Source: Rhodospirillales bacterium (GTDB lineage: Bacteria > Pseudomonadota > Alphaproteobacteria > CACIAM-22H2). From it: DNA of 14,206 nt. The position numbers were made by a program, and so were the translations under genes. Below the pieces are notes generated by a model. It was given only the letters and a program-made list of their open reading frames with translations, made no database searches and was not told where the DNA came from. The DNA lies in assembly GCA_016195145.1 (NCBI GenBank), contig JACQAF010000165.1, positions 1 to 14,206 on the forward strand, written 5' to 3'. How positions within the stretch are numbered: the first letter of the stretch is position 1; the number at the start of each line of letters is the position of its first letter. Shown piece after piece: positions 1 to 6,142 of this stretch.

Positions 1-1112
1 AAGGCCTCGCCATAGCCGGCGACCAGCCCGCGAACCAGCGTGCCGAGATCGACCGGCTCGCGCGGCTGGTCGAGAAGATCGGCCGTCGTGCGATCCAGCC
101 GGCGCGCGGCGGCGACCGGCCCTGCCAGCCGGTCGACGGCCGCATCGATGCTGCGCGCCGACCGGCCGACGCTCGGATCGCCCTCGGCGCGGCGCAACGG
201 CTCGAGCGACTGGCGGATGATGCCGAGCGGCGTCTTGAAGGCGTGCGCCGAATCCTCGGCGGCGCGACGGATATTGATCGCCGAGCGACGCAGCGTTTCG
301 ACCATGCGGTCGAAATCGACCGCCACCTCGGCCAGTTCGGGAACCGTGTTGCGTTCGGCGAAGCGGCCGTCATCGGCCCCGGCGCGCACCGCCCGCGCCG
401 TGCGGCCGAAGCGCAGCAGGCTGCGCCACAGATCGAAGAAAATTCCCAGCACGATGACGGCGAGAACGAGATAGGCCGCTGCGGCGATCTGCACCTCGGG
501 CGAACGCCAATACGGCAGCCCCAGGGCGACATCGCCGATTTCGTCGAGGGCGCTCGAGACGACCAGCGCCCAGCAACCGCCGGAAGTGCGCACCGGCGCG
601 ACCGAGGTTAGCAATTCGGTGCGCCCCTCGGGCAGCTCGACGCGCAGCGCCAGCGGGATATTGCCCTCGCAGCTTTTGCCCACGCGGTCGAGAATGCCGG
701 TATCGATCAACCGCCGGCGCTCGATATTGAGGCCGGCCGGCGCCACCGGCGGGGTCGATGCGACATAGAAGAATCCCAGCGGATCGGCGCTCGCCGCCGG
801 CCGGAACAACAGCTTAAGGGCCACCGATCCGGTCGAATAGCGGGAGAGCTCCTCGTTCAGCCGGGCATAAGGCACGGCGTCGGCGCGTGCCAGCACCGGC
901 GATAGCGCGCGCCCGATGACCGCGCCCTTTTCGCGAATCGATTCGAGCAGGATCGCCCGGCGCGATGCGTCGGCGGCGCGAAACTCGCCGTACAGGACGA
1001 CCGGCACGACGATGAACGCCGCCGCCAGCACCGCCAGCCGGAAGACCAGCGAGCGCATCAGCCGCCGCAGGCGCGGGCGCACCGGCGCGGACAAAGGGAC
1101 CTCAGCGGTCAT
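1..1112 (-). CDS. Sensor histidine kinase, partial (C-terminus beyond left edge)
   Basis: Inner-membrane sensor kinase, open at the left edge: 370 codons are visible. The start at 1112 overlaps the response-regulator stop by 11 nt (ATGACCGCTGA), which fixes both the frame and the partner. A first membrane helix lies at about residues 24-41, followed by a periplasmic domain of about 165 residues with two cysteines (C148, C180). A second helix lies at about 209-226, then a HAMP-like linker from 227 to about 278. The H-box reads AEDSAHAFKTPLGIIRQ with the putative phospho-accepting His at 290. The residue after His is Ala, where most HisKA kinases have Glu or Asp. The N, G1 and G2 ATP-binding boxes would lie beyond the edge and cannot be checked. 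The kinase should phosphorylate the upstream-encoded regulator; its signal is unknown. Confidence 0.9.
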   Translation of the reverse strand, partial: MTAEVPLSAPVRPRLRRLMRSLVFRLAVLAAAFIVVPVVLYGEFRAADASRRAILLESIREKGAVIGRALSPVLARADAVPYARLNEELSRYSTGSVALKLLFRPAASADPLGFFYVASTPPVAPAGLNIERRRLIDTGILDRVGKSCEGNIPLALRVELPEGRTELLTSVAPVRTSGGCWALVVSSALDEIGDVALGLPYWRSPEVQIAAAAYLVLAVIVLGIFFDLWRSLLRFGRTARAVRAGADDGRFAERNTVPELAEVAVDFDRMVETLRRSAINIRRAAEDSAHAFKTPLGIIRQSLEPLRRAEGDPSVGRSARSIDAAVDRLAGPVAAARRLDRTTADLLDQPREPVDLGTLVRGLVAGYGEA

Positions 1113-1863
1113 GCGCCCAGCGATAGCCGAAGCCGGGATAGTTTTCGAGATTGGCGAAGTCCGGATCGATAGCCTTGAATTTCTGGCGTATCCGTTTGAC
1201 TAGCGCACGAACATTGGCGCGATAGCCATCGTCGCCGGCGCCGGCCCGGAAACCCTCGCCGCGCACGATGTCGTAGATTTCGCGATACGACACATCGCGA
1301 CCGGCATGGGCGGCGAGGAGCGCGACGACCTTGAATTCGGTGAGCGTCAGATCGACCTGGCTTCCGCGCCACGTCGCCCGCGCGCTGTCGCGGTCGATGG
1401 CGAGCCGCCCGCCCGCCGGGGCGCCGCCGCGCGGCGGCATGGGGACGCCGGTCTGTCCCTTGTCGCCGGCGAGCGCCAGCTTGAGCCGTTGCAGGACGAT
1501 CGAGAAGCTGCGCGATTTGTCGACGAAATCGACCGCGCCGCGCGCCAGCGCCGTTTCCTCGTAAACCTGCTGATTGAGGCCGGTGAGGAAGAGGACCGGC
1601 GTCCGGTCGCCCATCGTCCGCAGGCGGCTCAGCACATCCGGTCCGGCGATGCCCGGCATGTGCCAGTCGAGAATGATGGCGCAGGCCGTGCCGCCATTGC
1701 GGAAGTAATCGAGCGCCGCCTGGCCGCCATAGGTCGGCACGGCCCGCAGACCGGCCGCTTCGAGGTTGGCGCAGACAGCGTCGGCGAAGATCGCGTCGTC
1801 ATCGACGACCACGACCGGCGACGCCGGCGCGACAAAGGCGGGATCAGGGTCGGTTGCGGCCAT
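1102..1863 (-). CDS. OmpR/PhoB-type response regulator
   Basis: A 253-residue two-component regulator. The receiver domain is at residues 17-131: acidic pair D21/D22, phospho-acceptor D66 in ILDWHMPG, T94 in LFLTG and K116 in FVDKS, so all catalytic receiver positions are present. A linker at about 132-152 leads to a winged-helix DNA-binding domain at about 153-250 (LTLTEFKVVALLA, NVRALVKRIRQKFK, ENYPGFGYRW), typical of OmpR/PhoB-family outputs. The start at 1863 was chosen because the receiver follows at normal spacing. An upstream in-frame ATG at 1944 would add 27 low-complexity Arg/Ala-rich residues inside the preceding gene. The start lies within the last 20 nt of the lipoprotein gene and the stop overlaps the kinase start, so translation is probably coupled across the unit. 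Target genes are unknown. Confidence 0.93.
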   Translation of the reverse strand: MAATDPDPAFVAPASPVVVVDDDAIFADAVCANLEAAGLRAVPTYGGQAALDYFRNGGTACAIILDWHMPGIAGPDVLSRLRTMGDRTPVLFLTGLNQQVYEETALARGAVDFVDKSRSFSIVLQRLKLALAGDKGQTGVPMPPRGGAPAGGRLAIDRDSARATWRGSQVDLTLTEFKVVALLAAHAGRDVSYREIYDIVRGEGFRAGAGDDGYRANVRALVKRIRQKFKAIDPDFANLENYPGFGYRWAHDR

Positions 1864-2302
1864 TGTATATGCTGCGCAGGCACCGGTCCGTCGCCGCGGC
1901 GGTCGCGGCGCTCTTGCGTCCCTGAAGTTCATAGTGAAGCGCATAGAAGTCGTTGCGCGAAACGTCGAGATAAAAATAAACGTCGAGCGCGCATTCGCGC
2001 GACCGATATTGCCACACCTTGGCCGGCGCCGCTTCGCGTTCGTCGGCCGGGCGGCCGAGAAGTTCCGCCATTTCGACCTGGGTCAGGCCGACGAGGGTAA
2101 TTTCCGGGGCGGCCGCGGGCGGCCGCGGAGCCTTGCGCGTTTCCGCCGGGCGCGACGGCGGGGCCGGGTTTTCCGGCGGCCGCGACGCCGGCGTGGGCGC
2201 CGGCGGCGACTCGATCCAGGGAAATTCGCCCATGCCGCCGCATCCGGCGAGCACCGCACCGGCAAGCGCAAACGCGGCCAGGTTCGGAACGAATTTCGAC
2301 AT
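1844..2302 (-). CDS. Proline-rich lipoprotein of a two-component operon, BamE/SmpA-like C-terminus possible
   Basis: A 152-residue predicted lipoprotein. A short signal sequence ends in a lipobox (VLAGCGGMG, Cys at about residue 21), followed by a Pro/Ala-rich spacer of about 45 residues and a compact C-terminal domain. That domain (VGLTQVEMAELLGRP, then KVWQYRSREC and YFYLD) has the look of the small BamE/SmpA/OmlA-type fold: a helix ending in LGRP, then W-x-Y strands. I saw this by eye and it may be wrong. The start at 2302 puts the hydrophobic segment at the N-terminus; the ATG at 2326 would add eight residues. Its end overlaps the response-regulator start by 20 nt, so it is probably an envelope-anchored accessory to the kinase, but no function is shown. 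Confidence 0.82.
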   Translation of the reverse strand: MSKFVPNLAAFALAGAVLAGCGGMGEFPWIESPPAPTPASRPPENPAPPSRPAETRKAPRPPAAAPEITLVGLTQVEMAELLGRPADEREAAPAKVWQYRSRECALDVYFYLDVSRNDFYALHYELQGRKSAATAAATDRCLRSIYNGRNRP

Positions 2303-2631
2303 GCGTGATTGCAAGACCGTAACCAATTAGGGGATTGCGATCGGACATTCTATCACTCCGGCGTCACGGGCGAAGATTTCCCGCCTACGTTGTACGGCCG
2401 CCCATGACGCCGTCTTGTGTGGCCAATTATCGACTTTATTCTTTATATTTGGATAATTGATTGTGACTTTCTTGTGATAAATTAATTATTACCAAAGAAC
2501 TTCTGTAATAACCTGTATCGAATTATTGCAAAATACAGAAAATGTCGCCATTCTCCCCCTCGTCACGGACGGGCCCGGTCGCCAAACGGCGCCGCGCCCC
2601 CATTCCCGAACGGTTACGGACGGAGCGACGA
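2303..2631. other. Divergent intergenic region with AT-rich island
   Basis: This is a 329-bp gap between the start of the signalling operon (minus) and the start of the small lipoprotein (plus). About 2420-2535 is strikingly AT-rich against its surroundings. It holds two TTGTGA hexamers 11 bp apart (2461 and 2472) and AATTAATT at about 2480. An ATG at 2542 is in frame with the downstream lipoprotein, but it has no ribosome site and its coding would look random. ACGGACGG occurs at 2565 and again at 2616. No RNA gene or open frame with family resemblance was seen. The region most likely carries the promoters for both flanking genes. Confidence 0.6.
2347..2357 (-). promoter_or_regulatory. Possible extended -10 promoter for the lipoprotein/two-component operon
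   Basis: The minus strand reads TGATAGAAT, that is TG-n-TAGAAT, matching five of six bases of a TATAAT box with the extended TGn motif. It lies about 45 nt upstream of the lipoprotein ATG at 2302. No good -35 was found at 17-18 bp, so this rests on the extended -10 only. Confidence 0.3.
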
Positions 2632-2856
2632 ATGACCAAGAAATTCCTGGTGACGATAGCGGCGCTGACCCTCAGCCTGTCGGCCTGCTCGGGCATGACG
2701 GAGCGCGAACAGCGGACCGTAACCGGCGGTGCGATCGGCGTCGCGGGCGGTGCCGCGATCGGCCTGATCGGCGGCTTCAACCCGTGGGCCGGCGCCCTGA
2801 TCGGCGGCGCGACCGGCACCGCCATCGGCGCGCTCACCGATATCGGCAAGCGCTGA
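2632..2856 (+). CDS. Small glycine-zipper lipoprotein
   Basis: A 74-residue predicted outer-membrane or envelope lipoprotein. A basic N-terminus (MTKKF) and hydrophobic core lead to a lipobox, SLSACSG, with Cys at residue 19. The mature part is dominated by glycine-zipper repeats (GGAIGVAGGAAIG at about 31-43, then GGATGTAIGAL), typical of the glycine-zipper/YMGG-like families and related small surface-antigen-type lipoproteins. GGAG at 2622-2625 is a reasonable ribosome site and, with the signal sequence, decides the start. The upstream in-frame ATG at 2542 would bury the signal. Such proteins are associated with the envelope, but their role is mostly undefined. It stands alone between an AT-rich leader and a tRNA. 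Confidence 0.85.
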   Translation: MTKKFLVTIAALTLSLSACSGMTEREQRTVTGGAIGVAGGAAIGLIGGFNPWAGALIGGATGTAIGALTDIGKR

Positions 2857-2917
2857 CCGTCGCTTTCCGCCCTCGCCCCGGCTCACGGCGGACCGGGAAC
2901 CCTTCCGTCACATCCGC

Positions 2918-2946
2918 TTGAACGTCCGCCGGCCTTAATCTATCTA
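2918..2946 (+). promoter_or_regulatory. Possible promoter of the tRNA-Gly gene
   Basis: TTGAAC at 2918-2923 is followed after 17 bp by TATCTA at 2941-2946. Transcription would begin about 10 nt before the mature tRNA start at 2964. The -35 is good and the -10 is weak. Confidence 0.38.
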
Positions 2947-2963
2947 TTGGGGCGCGCCGGGAC

Positions 2964-3037
2964 GCGGGTGTAGCTCAATGGTAGAGCAGAAGCTTCCCAA
3001 GCTTACGACGAGGGTTCGATTCCCTTCACCCGCTCCA
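2964..3037 (+). tRNA. tRNA-Gly (anticodon CCC)
   Basis: A 74-nt cloverleaf with encoded CCA end. The acceptor stem GCGGGTG pairs with CACCCGC, with discriminator T. The D arm is GCTC/GAGC. The anticodon arm is GAAGC-TTCCCAA-GCTTA with CCC at 2996-2998. The variable loop is CGAC and the T arm is GAGGG-TTCGATT-CCCTT. The first anticodon-stem pair is G27/A43, a mismatch; I recall the same sequence as common in alphaproteobacterial tRNA-Gly(CCC), so I do not read it as damage. It decodes GGG. CCC rather than TCC follows from numbering the loop 32-38, which places CCC at 34-36 as in the E. coli CCC isoacceptor. Confidence 0.95.
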
Positions 3038-3073
3038 CCGCTTTTCCCATGGAACCGCCAACCGGCCATCGCC

Positions 3074-3092
3074 GCCCGCGTCCCACGCGGGC
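3074..3092. terminator. Hairpin between tRNA-Gly and the convergent FNT gene
   Basis: GCCCGCGT at 3074-3081 and ACGCGGGC at 3085-3092 form a perfect 8-bp stem with a 3-nt loop. It directly abuts the FNT stop codon at 3093-3095 and lies 36 nt after the tRNA. There is no long T run on either side, so it is a terminator candidate by position only. Confidence 0.45.
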
Positions 3093-3923
3093 TTATGCGC
3101 GGCGCAGGTAAACGAACCAGTACACGATGCCGACCAAGGCCCCGCCGCCGACAATGTTGCCGGCGGTCACCGGCACGAGATTGGCGACCAGCCCTCCCAC
3201 CGTCAGCGCCGCGAAATCGGCCGGCGATGCGCCGGCCCAAAATGCCGCCGGCGCGAACCACTTGATCAGCAGGCCGAAAGGGATCGTGTACATGTTGGCG
3301 ACCGAGTGCTCGAAGCCGGCGGCGACGAAGGCGGCGATCGGCGGGACGATGGCGAGGATGCGGTCGGTCGTCGATCGGGCGCTGAAGCACAACCACACGG
3401 CAAGGCAAACGAGGACATTGGCCAGCACGCCGAGGAAAAACGCCTCGACGAAAGGCAGGCTTGCCTTGGCGTTGGCGGCGGCGAGCGCCGCCCGCCCCAC
3501 CCCGCCGCCGGCATTGGCATAATGACCGGCGAGAAACGCGAGGACGGCGGTGCCGACGCCGCCGATGAAATTGCCGACATAAACGAAACCCCAGGCGCGC
3601 AGCATGTCGCGCAGCGCGATCCGCCGCGCCGCCCAGGCCATGACCATCAGATTGTCGCCGGTGAACAGTTCCGCCCCGCCGACCACGACAAGGATCAGGC
3701 CGACCGAAAAGACCACGCCGGCGAGCACCCGCGTTGCGCCATAGGGCAGAACGCCCTCGGCCCCGACCGTCGCGACATTGGCGAACAATGCGCCGAACGC
3801 AATATCGGCCCCGGCGATGACGGCGAGCGTAAGCAGGCCGAGTGCGCTGCGCTGCGCCTTCTGGCGGCCGACTTCTTCGGCCTGCTTGGCCATTTCGGGC
3901 GGAAGAAGTGCGTCCATGGCCAT
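3093..3923 (-). CDS. Formate/nitrite transporter (FNT) family channel
   Basis: A 276-residue integral membrane protein, the usual FNT length of about 260-290, with six hydrophobic segments. Family signatures are clear: GGAELFTGDNL at about 82-92, the GN-containing helix WGFVYVGNFIGG at 111-122, GFEHSVANMY at 203-212 with the central pore histidine H206, and VANLVPVTAGNIVGGG at 246-261. Members (FocA, NirC, HSC) move small monovalent anions such as formate, nitrite or hydrosulfide across the inner membrane as pentamers. Which anion is moved cannot be read here. No pyruvate-formate lyase, nitrite reductase or sulfite reductase gene lies nearby. The start at 3923 follows a GAGGA ribosome site; a second ATG two codons later is equally possible. 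The ABM-fold gene lies 66 bp upstream on the same strand. Confidence 0.92.
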   Translation of the reverse strand: MAMDALLPPEMAKQAEEVGRQKAQRSALGLLTLAVIAGADIAFGALFANVATVGAEGVLPYGATRVLAGVVFSVGLILVVVGGAELFTGDNLMVMAWAARRIALRDMLRAWGFVYVGNFIGGVGTAVLAFLAGHYANAGGGVGRAALAAANAKASLPFVEAFFLGVLANVLVCLAVWLCFSARSTTDRILAIVPPIAAFVAAGFEHSVANMYTIPFGLLIKWFAPAAFWAGASPADFAALTVGGLVANLVPVTAGNIVGGGALVGIVYWFVYLRRA

Positions 3924-3968
3924 CGTGTCCTCAAATCGTGATCGCGGACACCCAGCCTATCGTATTCG

Positions 3969-3983
3969 CGCGCCCAAGGCGCG
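3969..3983 (-). terminator. Short GC hairpin after the ABM-family gene
   Basis: CGCGCC (3969-3974), loop CAA, GGCGCG (3978-3983): a 6-bp stem starting 6 nt past the stop of the ABM-family gene and before the FNT gene. There is no T tract. It could lower read-through into the FNT gene, or be chance in GC-rich sequence. Confidence 0.25.
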
Positions 3984-3989
3984 GGCCGA

Positions 3990-4307
3990 TCACGCCTCTT
4001 CTTGCGCGCGAATCTCGTAATGCTGCGAGCGGGCGTCGAAGTGCGACAGCACGGCGCGCGCCGCGGCGGGAACATAGGCGGTTTTGTAATCGGCGCCGGC
4101 GAAGGCCTTCACCGCCGCCATGTCGGCGAACCACATGATGGTAACAAACTCGACCTCGCCCCCGTCGTCTCGGCGCAGGAGCTCAATCCGCCGATAACCC
4201 GCCACGCCCTTGGCGAATATCCCCGGAAAGATTTCGGATTTGAGCAGCCGCTCATAGGTCGCGGCATTTTCCGGCGTCGTCCAGCCATGCCAAATGCGTC
4301 CGATCAT
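3990..4307 (-). CDS. Antibiotic biosynthesis monooxygenase (ABM) superfamily protein
   Basis: A 105-residue cytoplasmic protein matching the single-domain ABM/dimeric alpha-beta-barrel pattern. It opens with MIGRIWHGWT, continues with a helix (PENAATYERLLKSEIFPGI), a central strand pair (GYRRIELLRRDDGGEVEFVTIMWF) and an AVKAFAGADYKTAYVP helix, and ends with HYEIRAQ. Family members range from quinone or heme oxygenases to proteins of unknown activity, so no reaction is assigned. The start at 4307 has a strong GGAGGAA ribosome site just upstream. It may be co-transcribed with the downstream FNT channel, 66 bp away, although a short hairpin lies between them. Confidence 0.82.
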   Translation of the reverse strand: MIGRIWHGWTTPENAATYERLLKSEIFPGIFAKGVAGYRRIELLRRDDGGEVEFVTIMWFADMAAVKAFAGADYKTAYVPAAARAVLSHFDARSQHYEIRAQEEA

Positions 4308-4556
4308 CGGGTTCCTCCGCTTGGTTCGAAGCGAATTCTGCAGGATGACGATGGAGCGTGTCCTGGCGTTTTATGCTCTGATTCTGATAGTAGTCGGCAT
4401 ATTATCGATCGAATCACACATTTTTAGGTCAAACATGCCTTCGCATCCAATTCCACCCAGGCACGGGCGGCGACGCTTGAACCGCCCTGCGCCCGGCTCG
4501 ATAATGTCCAGCCAAAGTAAGCCGCTATCAGGCGGCGAAAATAGAGGGAGGGAGTC
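4308..4556. other. Divergent intergenic region between ABM-family gene and ABC substrate-binding pseudogene
   Basis: A 249-bp gap with an AT-richer core at about 4370-4435. A promoter for the plus-strand gene is listed separately. For the minus-strand gene, TTGACC (complement of 4427-4432) and GATAAT-like ATTATC (4401-4406) are present but 20 bp apart, which is too wide to call a standard promoter. A short frame from 4346 encodes one hydrophobic stretch and is not convincing. Confidence 0.5.
4477..4505 (+). promoter_or_regulatory. Sigma-70-like promoter of the substrate-binding-protein gene
   Basis: TTGAAC at 4477-4482, a 17-bp spacer, and GATAAT at 4500-4505 (five of six to TATAAT). The predicted transcription start near 4512 leaves a leader of about 45 nt before the ATG at 4557. 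That leader contains a GAGGGAGGGAG ribosome site at about 4545-4554. The promoter and ribosome site look intact although the gene is damaged. Confidence 0.6.
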
Positions 4557-6085
4557 ATGTCGCGCGTACGGATTCTGTTAGCAGCGGGTTGTCTCGGGTT
4601 GGCGGCTCTACCGGCGGCGGCACAGACTCCGCAGCGCGGCGGCACGCTGGTCTTTGCGGTCAATGCCGAGCCGCCGAATATCCGCATTACTCGCAGCTGA
4701 TGAAGTTCGATCCCGACGCCTATCCCACCATCAAGCCCGACGTCGCGCAATCCTGGATCGTCTCGCCCGACCATCTCAGCTACACTTTCAAGCTCCGCCC
4801 GGGCGTGAAGTTCCACGACGGCACGACGCTGACCTCGGAAGACGTGAAGGCGACGTTCGACCGCATCCGCAACCCGCCCGAGAATGTCGTCTCGGTGCGC
4901 AAGGCGCAGTTCGAGGATATCGCCGAAATCCAGGCGCCCGATCCGCTGACCGTGGTGTTCAAGCTCTCGGCGCCCAACAGCTCGATGCTGATCACGCTCG
5001 CCAGCCCGTGGAACTGCCTCTACAGCGCCGCCAAAATCAAGCAGGACCCGCGCTGGCCGGAAAAGAACGTCCTCGGCACCGGTCCGTTCCGTTTCGCCGA
5101 GCATGTCGCCGGCTCGCATTGGGTCGGCAAGCGGTTCGAGGATTATTTCGAGCCGGGCAAGCCCTATCTCAACGGTTTCCGTATCCAGTTCATGCGCGGC
5201 GCGGCGATGGTCAACGCCCTCCAGGGCGGCCAGATCATGGCCGAGTTCCGCGGCCTGTCGCCGGCCGAGCGCGACCGCCTCAAGAGCGCGATGGGCGACC
5301 GCATCGTCATCGCCGAATCGCCGTGGCTGTGCAAACTCGATGTCTTCTTCAACAACAAGAAGCCGCCTTATGACGACGTCCGGGTGCGCCGCGCCCTGTC
5401 ACTCGCCGTTGATCGCTGGACCGGCGCCGAGGCCATGTCGCGCACCGCCTTCGTCAGGGCGGTCGGCGCGGCGTTGCGTCCCGGCTACGATCTCGCCATT
5501 TCCGACAAGGAGCTCGAACGCTTTCCCGGCTTCGGGCGCGACATCGCGGCGGCGCGCGCCGAGGCGCGCCGGCTGCTCAAGGAAGCCGGCCAGGAAGACC
5601 TCAAATTCCGCCTGCTGACGCGCAGCGTGCCGATGCCCTTCACCCCGGTCTCGATCTATCTCATCGACCAGTGGCGGTAGATCGGCGTGACGGTCGAGAA
5701 CAATCCGCTCGACGTACGGCAGGAAAAGCAGGCTTTCCTCAGCGGCAATTACGAGGTCGGCCTCGACGCCAACTGCTCCGATATCGACGAGCCGAACAGC
5801 CAGCTTCTGCTCTATGTCTCGACCGGGAAATCGCCGGTCAATTTCAGCCATTACGAGGATGCGACGCTCGACGAGCTGTTCGAGAAGCAGAAGCGCGCGA
5901 CGTCCGAGAAAGACCGCATCGCCCTGATCCGCCAATTCGAGACGCGGCTGCTGGAGCAGTCCTACACCGCGCCCATCGTCTGGTGGCAGCGCATCGTCGC
6001 CCATTCGGCGGCCTTGCGCGGCTGGAAGATCACGCCGAGCCATTATCTCAACCAGGACCTCGCCAACGTCTGGCTCGCCCAGTAA
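4557..6085 (+). pseudogene. Broken ABC transporter substrate-binding protein (SBP_bac_5, peptide/nickel type)
   Basis: This is the remnant of a periplasmic solute receptor for a peptide/opine/nickel-class ABC importer. From ATG 4557 a signal peptide (cleavage near ALPAAAQ, residues 18-23) leads into QRGGTLVFAVNAEPPN. The frame then shifts and runs into TGA at 4698-4700. The body continues in the +2-shifted frame from about 4682 (PHYSQLMKFDPDAYP), with LRPGVKFHDGTTLTSEDVKATFDRIR and NVLGTGPFRF typical of the family. Relatives have about 15 more residues between EPPN and PHYS, so a deletion of 3k+1 bases is inferred. A second lesion, TAG at 5678-5680, interrupts IDQWR-stop-IGVTVEN where QWRQIG is expected. 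The remaining 135 codons run to TAA at 6083-6085, ending in NVWLAQ. No permease or ATPase genes are adjacent, so the receptor is also an orphan. Confidence 0.88.
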
Positions 6086-6097
6086 CCTCAAGCCCAT

Positions 6098-6126
6098 GCC
6101 GCGCCCCAAACGCATCGGGGCGCGGC
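6098..6126 (+). terminator. Strong GC hairpin between the SBP pseudogene and egtB
   Basis: GCCGCGCCCC (6098-6107) and GGGGCGCGGC (6117-6126) form a perfect 10-bp stem with a 9-nt loop. It begins 12 nt after the SBP stop and ends 16 nt before the egtB start. No T tract follows (CCCGAAAGG). It is a terminator or RNA-stability element by position, and its downstream edge lies close to the egtB ribosome site. Confidence 0.5.
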
Positions 6127-6142
6127 CCCGAAAGGAAGGTCG

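Noticed and set aside
2542..2631. Upstream ATG start for the glycine-zipper lipoprotein
   Set aside because: It would place 30 Arg/Pro-rich residues before a perfect lipoprotein signal; GGAG before 2632 supports the shorter form.
2996..2998. Reading the tRNA-Gly anticodon as TCC
   Set aside because: With stem 27-31 GAAGC and loop 32-38 TTCCCAA the anticodon positions are CCC; TCC would require shifting the loop by one base and breaking the C31-G39 pair.
4346..4581. Small frame with a hydrophobic stretch (MERVLAFYALILIVVG) upstream of the SBP pseudogene
   Set aside because: It has no clear ribosome site, overlaps the promoter and start of the substrate-binding gene, and its second half is compositionally random. 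One hydrophobic stretch is weak evidence.
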